Below, piece by piece: positions 4,906 to 7,551 of a stretch of DNA of 7,551 nt. The notes under the pieces were generated by a model. It was not told the origin of the DNA and made no database searches. It saw only the letters and a list, made by a program, of their open reading frames with translations. The first letter of the stretch is position 1, and every line of letters begins with the position of its first letter. This DNA comes from Candidatus Aquiluna sp. XM-24bin5 (GTDB taxonomy: Bacteria > Actinomycetota > Actinomycetia > Actinomycetales > Microbacteriaceae). A program made the position numbers and the translations under genes. The stretch covers positions 1-7,551 of the forward strand of contig QCWE01000016.1 of the NCBI GenBank assembly GCA_003149555.1, in the 5' to 3' direction.

Positions 4906-5445
4906 ATGCGTATCGGATACCGCAGAGTGAGCAGTGAAGAGCAAAACCTTGACCGGCAGGAGCTGGCAGGCTGTGACAAGGTTTTTGAAGAGAAGGCGAG
5001 TGCTGGGCGTGGTTCGTCGCGCCCTCAGCTTGATGCACTGCTAGAATTCGCGCGTGAGGGCGATGAAGTGGTTGTTCATAGCATAGACCGCCTTGCACGG
5101 GACTTGCGCGACCTACAGGCTCTCCTAGAGGCTCTGAACACCAAAGGAGTGTCAGTCTCGTTCCTTTCAGAACGCTTAATGTTCTCTGCTTCTCAGGATG
5201 ATCCATTCTCTCAGCTTCAACTTCAGCTGCTTGGTGCATTCAGTCAGTTTGAACGGTCCATCATCCGCAAGCGACAAGCTGAGGGTATCGCCAAAGCAAA
5301 GGCCAAAGGTGTTTATCGTGGCAGACAGCCCAGCATAGACCCTGAACAGGTGAAACAGTTGAAGCGTTCGGGACTGGGAGCAACAGCGATTGCTCAGCAG
5401 CTTGGGATTGGCCGTGCCAGCGTCTATCGCTTGCTCGAAGGCTGA
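4906..5445 (+). CDS. Serine recombinase, Tn3-type resolvase
   Basis: The 179-aa protein matches the size of gamma-delta resolvase (183 aa). The catalytic domain opens MRIGYRRVSSEEQNLDRQ, with the nucleophile at S9 and R7 beside it. SIDRLARD supplies D61, R62 and R65, and FERSIIRKRQAEGIAKAKAKG is the long E helix. GRQP links to a C-terminal helix-turn-helix (about 140-178, ATAIAQQLGIGRASVYRLL). It cuts and rejoins DNA at paired res sites. With a res-like region directly upstream in the same orientation, its role is most likely resolution of plasmid multimers. ATG 4906 is preferred to 4873 because GAGG lies 5 nt upstream, the protein then begins at the conserved start, and the earlier codon falls at the edge of res subsite III. 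No transposase or terminal inverted repeats accompany it. Confidence 0.93.
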   Translation: MRIGYRRVSSEEQNLDRQELAGCDKVFEEKASAGRGSSRPQLDALLEFAREGDEVVVHSIDRLARDLRDLQALLEALNTKGVSVSFLSERLMFSASQDDPFSQLQLQLLGAFSQFERSIIRKRQAEGIAKAKAKGVYRGRQPSIDPEQVKQLKRSGLGATAIAQQLGIGRASVYRLLEG

Positions 5446-5455
5446 GCGACTTCAG

Positions 5456-5496
5456 TGCTGTGTGTGTTGCTTGCTTTAGGCACCTCACACACAGCA
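5456..5496 (+). terminator. 11-bp hairpin after the resolvase gene
   Basis: TGCTGTGTGTG (5456-5466) and CACACACAGCA (5486-5496) form a perfect 11-bp stem with a 19-nt loop, starting 10 bp after the resolvase stop. No T tract follows, so it may be a terminator, a structural element at the edge of the replication origin, or both. Confidence 0.5.
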
Positions 5497-5503
5497 GAAC
5501 GAG

Positions 5504-5512
5504 TTATCCACA
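5504..5512 (+). promoter_or_regulatory. DnaA box
   Basis: TTATCCACA is an exact match to the consensus DnaA box, 82 bp before the first iteron. A single copy is visible. Confidence 0.8.
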
Positions 5513-5594
5513 GGCTGAGCCTTTTCTTCTTTCTTCTTCTTCTATTCTTCACCGTATAATTTGTGTCATAAATTCATATACTTGTGAGATTATC

Positions 5595-5682
5595 TCGTAG
5601 GTTTCGCCAGGGTAAATCGTAGGTTTCGCCAGGGTAAATCGTAGGTTTCGCCAGGGTAAATCGTAGGTTTCGCCAGGGTAGA
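5595..5682 (+). repeat. Four 22-bp iterons (Rep-binding sites)
   Basis: Four head-to-tail copies begin at 5595, 5617, 5639 and 5661, with the core TCGTAGGTTTCGCCAGGGT followed by AAA (AGA in the last). The first three are identical and the fourth differs only at one of the last three bases. The 22-bp period is two helical turns, which puts every Rep monomer on the same DNA face. They lie upstream of rep, as in other iteron plasmids, where they bind initiator and limit copy number by handcuffing. Confidence 0.95.
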
Positions 5683-5698
5683 CGCTCATGAAACAAAA

Positions 5699-5742
5699 TC
5701 GTAGCTTTTGCAAAACGTAGCTAATATTTTGGAAAACTACGT
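5699..5742 (+). promoter_or_regulatory. Probable rep operator and promoter region
   Basis: Iteron-like fragments recur before the rep start: TCGTAGC (5699-5705), ACGTAGC (5715-5721) and the inverted CTACGT (5737-5742), which pairs with ACGTAG (5715-5720). Between the first two lies the palindrome TTTTGCAAAA (5706-5715). In related plasmids inverted half-iterons bind Rep dimers that repress rep, and the same is likely here. TAATAT (5722-5727) may be the -10, but no clear -35 is seen. Confidence 0.55.
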
Positions 5743-6540
5743 ATGGCAAAGAGAACTCTCGACCTCACCCCTCAACCAGGTGAAATGTTGAAACCGAAGG
5801 AACTGATTGAACTCAGGAACACGGGCGCACTCACGCTTCAAGACAGGCGGGTGTTCAACAAGCTGGTGGAGAACGCCTGGGGGCCAAACCTGGGCAAGCC
5901 TGGGCATTGGTTTGAGATACGGACAGCTGAACTGAGAGATGCCACAGACAGGAATAAACGCTTGTCGGATAGCATCGAGCGGCTGATGCAAACAATTTGC
6001 GTGGCTGTTGATGAAGCGGGAGAGATTGAAACCAGAACACCCTTGCTGTCGTCAAACAAGCTGGACACTCAGGTGAATGGCGGAACCTTCAGGTATAAGC
6101 TGACAGAGGAACTGGCAGACCTGCTGAAGGACAGCACAATCTTTGCAAAGCTGGACCTCGAAGTGATGCGTTCGTTCAGAAGCAAGTATGCGTTTAGTCT
6201 CTATGAAGCTGTTGCCCGCCGTGTTCGTATGAAGCGGTTCACTGAAAACCTAACCATTGATGAGTTGAGGAACATTCTGGGCGTAGAGGACGACAAGCTG
6301 GGGGACTACAGCAACCTGAACAAATACGCGATACAGCCTGCTCTCACAGAGGTGAACGCCATCACCCCCTACACTGTTTCCATCCTACCCAAGAAACAGG
6401 GACGCAAGGTGGTTTCATTCATTATGGGCTGGGAAACCAAGACAGAAGAACAGTTGCAGGCAGCCTACGCTGAGATGAACAGACATAGCGCTGGGCGAAA
6501 AGCTAGAGCCACAGACAGTGTTGATGTGGTAGACGGTTGA
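5743..6540 (+). CDS. rep: Replication initiator, Rep_3/RepB family
   Basis: The 265-aa protein starts the theta replication of the plasmid by binding the iterons directly upstream. The first winged-helix domain (about 20-130) includes the family-like run LTLQDRRVFNKLVENAW and RLSDSIERLMQTICVAV. The second (about 140-235) has the FRSKYAFSLYEAVARRV helix, TIDELRNILGV and the LNKYAIQPALTEVNAI helix, ending in a strand with KQGRKVVSFIMGW. The length is normal for the family. The start at 5743 follows TTTTGGAAAA, a weak GGA ribosome site, and overlaps the end of an inverted half-iteron, so Rep bound there would block its own expression. A basic C-terminal tail (RHSAGRKARA) follows the second domain. 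The next gene begins 32 bp downstream on the same strand, probably in the same operon. Confidence 0.93.
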   Translation: MAKRTLDLTPQPGEMLKPKELIELRNTGALTLQDRRVFNKLVENAWGPNLGKPGHWFEIRTAELRDATDRNKRLSDSIERLMQTICVAVDEAGEIETRTPLLSSNKLDTQVNGGTFRYKLTEELADLLKDSTIFAKLDLEVMRSFRSKYAFSLYEAVARRVRMKRFTENLTIDELRNILGVEDDKLGDYSNLNKYAIQPALTEVNAITPYTVSILPKKQGRKVVSFIMGWETKTEEQLQAAYAEMNRHSAGRKARATDSVDVVDG

Positions 6541-6572
6541 AGACTCGTTACCACTGAACGATTGGAAACCCC

Positions 6573-6944
6573 ATGGGATACACCCTTGGACAAGCGGCAA
6601 AAGCTGTAGGAAAATCCAAAGCCACCATCAGCAAAGCCATAAAAAGCGGCAAGGTGAGTGCTACAAAGCAGGATGATGGCAGCTTTAGTATAGACCCTAG
6701 CGAGCTGCACCGTGTTTACCCCCCTACCCCACCATCAACAGTGCACCGCGAACAATTCGAAACCCCTCAGGAAACAGCAATAAACACCAATGAAATCATA
6801 GAGCTGCGCGTCAAACTTGAAGCTGCACACAAGCGCATTGAGGATCTGGAAGAAGACCGCGAAGAGTGGCGCAAACAGGCGAACCGTTTACTGTCGCACA
6901 CGCCTCAGCCATCGCTGTGGCAACGGCTGTTTGGGAAGAGGTGA
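6573..6944 (+). CDS. HTH/coiled-coil accessory protein of the rep operon
   Basis: The 123-aa protein has an N-terminal MerR/excisionase-like helix-turn-helix (residues 3-48: YTLGQAAKAVGKSKATISKA, then KSGKVSA and a wing ending IDPSELHRVYP). A Pro-rich linker follows, then a coiled coil (about 73-107, IIELRVKLEAAHKRIEDLEE) and a short tail, SLWQRLFGKR. Small proteins of this layout commonly follow Rep_3 genes, where they are annotated as DNA-binding or replication-associated proteins; their exact role is not settled. The coiled coil suggests a dimer that may adjust rep expression or copy number. It starts 32 bp after rep with only a weak GGA ribosome site, so it is probably made at lower level from the rep transcript. 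Its stop is 2 bp from the stop of the convergent TPR-like gene. Confidence 0.8.
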   Translation: MGYTLGQAAKAVGKSKATISKAIKSGKVSATKQDDGSFSIDPSELHRVYPPTPPSTVHREQFETPQETAINTNEIIELRVKLEAAHKRIEDLEEDREEWRKQANRLLSHTPQPSLWQRLFGKR

Positions 6945-6946
6945 GT

Positions 6947-7551
6947 TCAACGCGGCGTCAAAGCAGCAAAGCTTTCGAGTATAGACACCAGCGCACTAGA
7001 ACGGTCATCAGCATCCTCAATCGTCTGAGCCGTTTCCAACGCCAGAGCGAGCGTATCCTGCGCTCCAGACACATCACCAGCCTCAGCTTGCGCCTCGGCT
7101 ACCGCGCTTAGCGCCCAAGAACGGCCACCAGCATCCTCAATCGTCTGAGCTGTTTGGAACGCCAGAGCGAGCGTCTCTCGCGCTCCAGACACGTTACCAG
7201 CCTCAGCTTGCGCCTCGGCTACCGCGCTTAGCGCACTAGAACGCGCACCAGCACCCCCAATCGTCTGAGCCGTTTCCAACGCTCCAGACACATCACCAGC
7301 CTCAGCTTGCGCCTCGACTACCGCGCTTAGCGCACGAGAACGCGCACCAGCATCCTTAATCGTCTGAGCTGTTTGGAACGCCAGAGCGAGCGTCTCTCGC
7401 GCTCCAGACACGTTACCAGCCTCAGCTTGCGCCTCAGCAATCAACCTCAGCGCCAAAGAACGCGCACCAGCATCCTCAATCGTCTGAGCCGTTTCCAACG
7501 CTCCAGACACATCACCAGCCTCAGCTTGCGCCTCGACTACCGCGCTTAGCG
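6947..7551 (-). CDS. Secreted TPR-like repeat protein, C-terminal part (begins at 784)
   Basis: This is the continuation of the signal-peptide protein that starts at 784. The codon for residue 262 is split by the window edge: its first base is the complement of position 1 and the other two come from 7551-7550, giving Ala of ALSAVVEAQ. The part contains repeats 4 to 8 (33, 40, 33, 40 and 40 aa) and a 15-residue cap, ALVSILESFAALTPR, ending at TGA 6949-6947. An internal Met is possible as a start, but joining to the upstream part restores a signal peptide and ribosome site, so an independent start is unlikely. The gene converges on the coiled-coil gene ending at 6944 with only 2 bp between the stop codons. 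No terminator fits between them, so the two transcripts should overlap. Confidence 0.83.
   Translation of the reverse strand, partial: LSAVVEAQAEAGDVSGALETAQTIEDAGARSLALRLIAEAQAEAGNVSGARETLALAFQTAQTIKDAGARSRALSAVVEAQAEAGDVSGALETAQTIGGAGARSSALSAVAEAQAEAGNVSGARETLALAFQTAQTIEDAGGRSWALSAVAEAQAEAGDVSGAQDTLALALETAQTIEDADDRSSALVSILESFAALTPR
6995..7551 (-). repeat. Tandem coding repeats, units 4-8 of the TPR-like gene
   Basis: Units 4 to 8 have 33, 40, 33, 40 and 40 codons. With units 1-3 the order is long-short-long-short-long-short-long-long, so the array is best described as a roughly 219-bp long+short dimer repeated three times and followed by two long units. Variants sit in the linker: GNVSGA, IGGAGA, IKDAGA, DADDRS. 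The last unit (DADDRS) has diverged most, as expected next to a C-terminal cap. Confidence 0.9.

Larger units (their letters stand above)
5500..5742 (+). other. Iteron-type replication origin (oriV)
   Basis: The region has the usual order of a Rep_3 origin. A perfect DnaA box TTATCCACA (5504-5512) is followed by a pyrimidine run (about 5520-5550), AT-rich DNA (5551-5594, including a TATAAT at 5555-5560), four iterons, and the rep promoter region. DnaA and Rep would open the AT-rich part for theta replication. The lack of a good -35 hexamer before TATAAT leaves its use as a promoter open. Confidence 0.85.

Noticed and set aside
4757..5500. Resolvase as part of a Tn3-family transposon
   Set aside because: No transposase gene or 38-bp-type terminal inverted repeats are visible; the res-resolvase pair is next to the origin, which fits multimer resolution.

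Overview
The window reads as one complete small circular plasmid of 7,551 bp, opened inside a gene. A minus-strand frame starts at 784, runs off the left edge, and re-enters at 7551 in the same frame to stop at 6947 (462 codons plus stop). The replicon type (Rep_3/RepB initiator with iterons and a perfect DnaA box), the Tn3-type resolvase with its res site, and Sec-type signal peptides point to a Gram-negative bacterium, most likely a proteobacterium. The Rep protein recalls alphaproteobacterial relatives, but this is memory rather than a search, so the host is uncertain.

Backbone (about 4.78-6.94 kb): a three-subsite res region (4784-4902) leads into a serine resolvase (4906-5445), which probably resolves plasmid multimers. 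Then come a long hairpin, a DnaA box, a pyrimidine- and AT-rich stretch, four perfect 22-bp iterons, a palindrome and inverted half-iterons that probably form the rep operator, the Rep initiator (5743-6540), and a small helix-turn-helix/coiled-coil protein (6573-6944) of the kind often found just after Rep_3 genes.

Accessory region: a secreted protein built of eight near-identical TPR-like helical repeats (spanning the window edge). A palindrome-rich intergenic stretch (about 864-965) holds two matches to the IncQ/Ti-type nick-site core. It is followed by a 137-aa protein with an HUH-like His-x-His motif (1043-1456), a strong 13-bp hairpin, and an orphan ORF that can only start at TTG (1548-1871). 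A WYL-type regulator (2414-3334, minus) is translationally coupled by a 4-bp GTGA overlap to a two-helix membrane protein (1953-2417, minus). Divergent from it is a 150-aa protein of unknown function (3420-3872). A further exported, cysteine-containing, AT-rich protein is encoded at 4066-4650 (minus).

No partition genes, toxin-antitoxin pair, antibiotic-resistance gene or full-length relaxase is visible. Maintenance seems to rest on iteron replication plus multimer resolution. The points most worth following are the possible minimal HUH/nick-site module, the coupled WYL-membrane pair, and the recently expanded, higher-order repeat gene.
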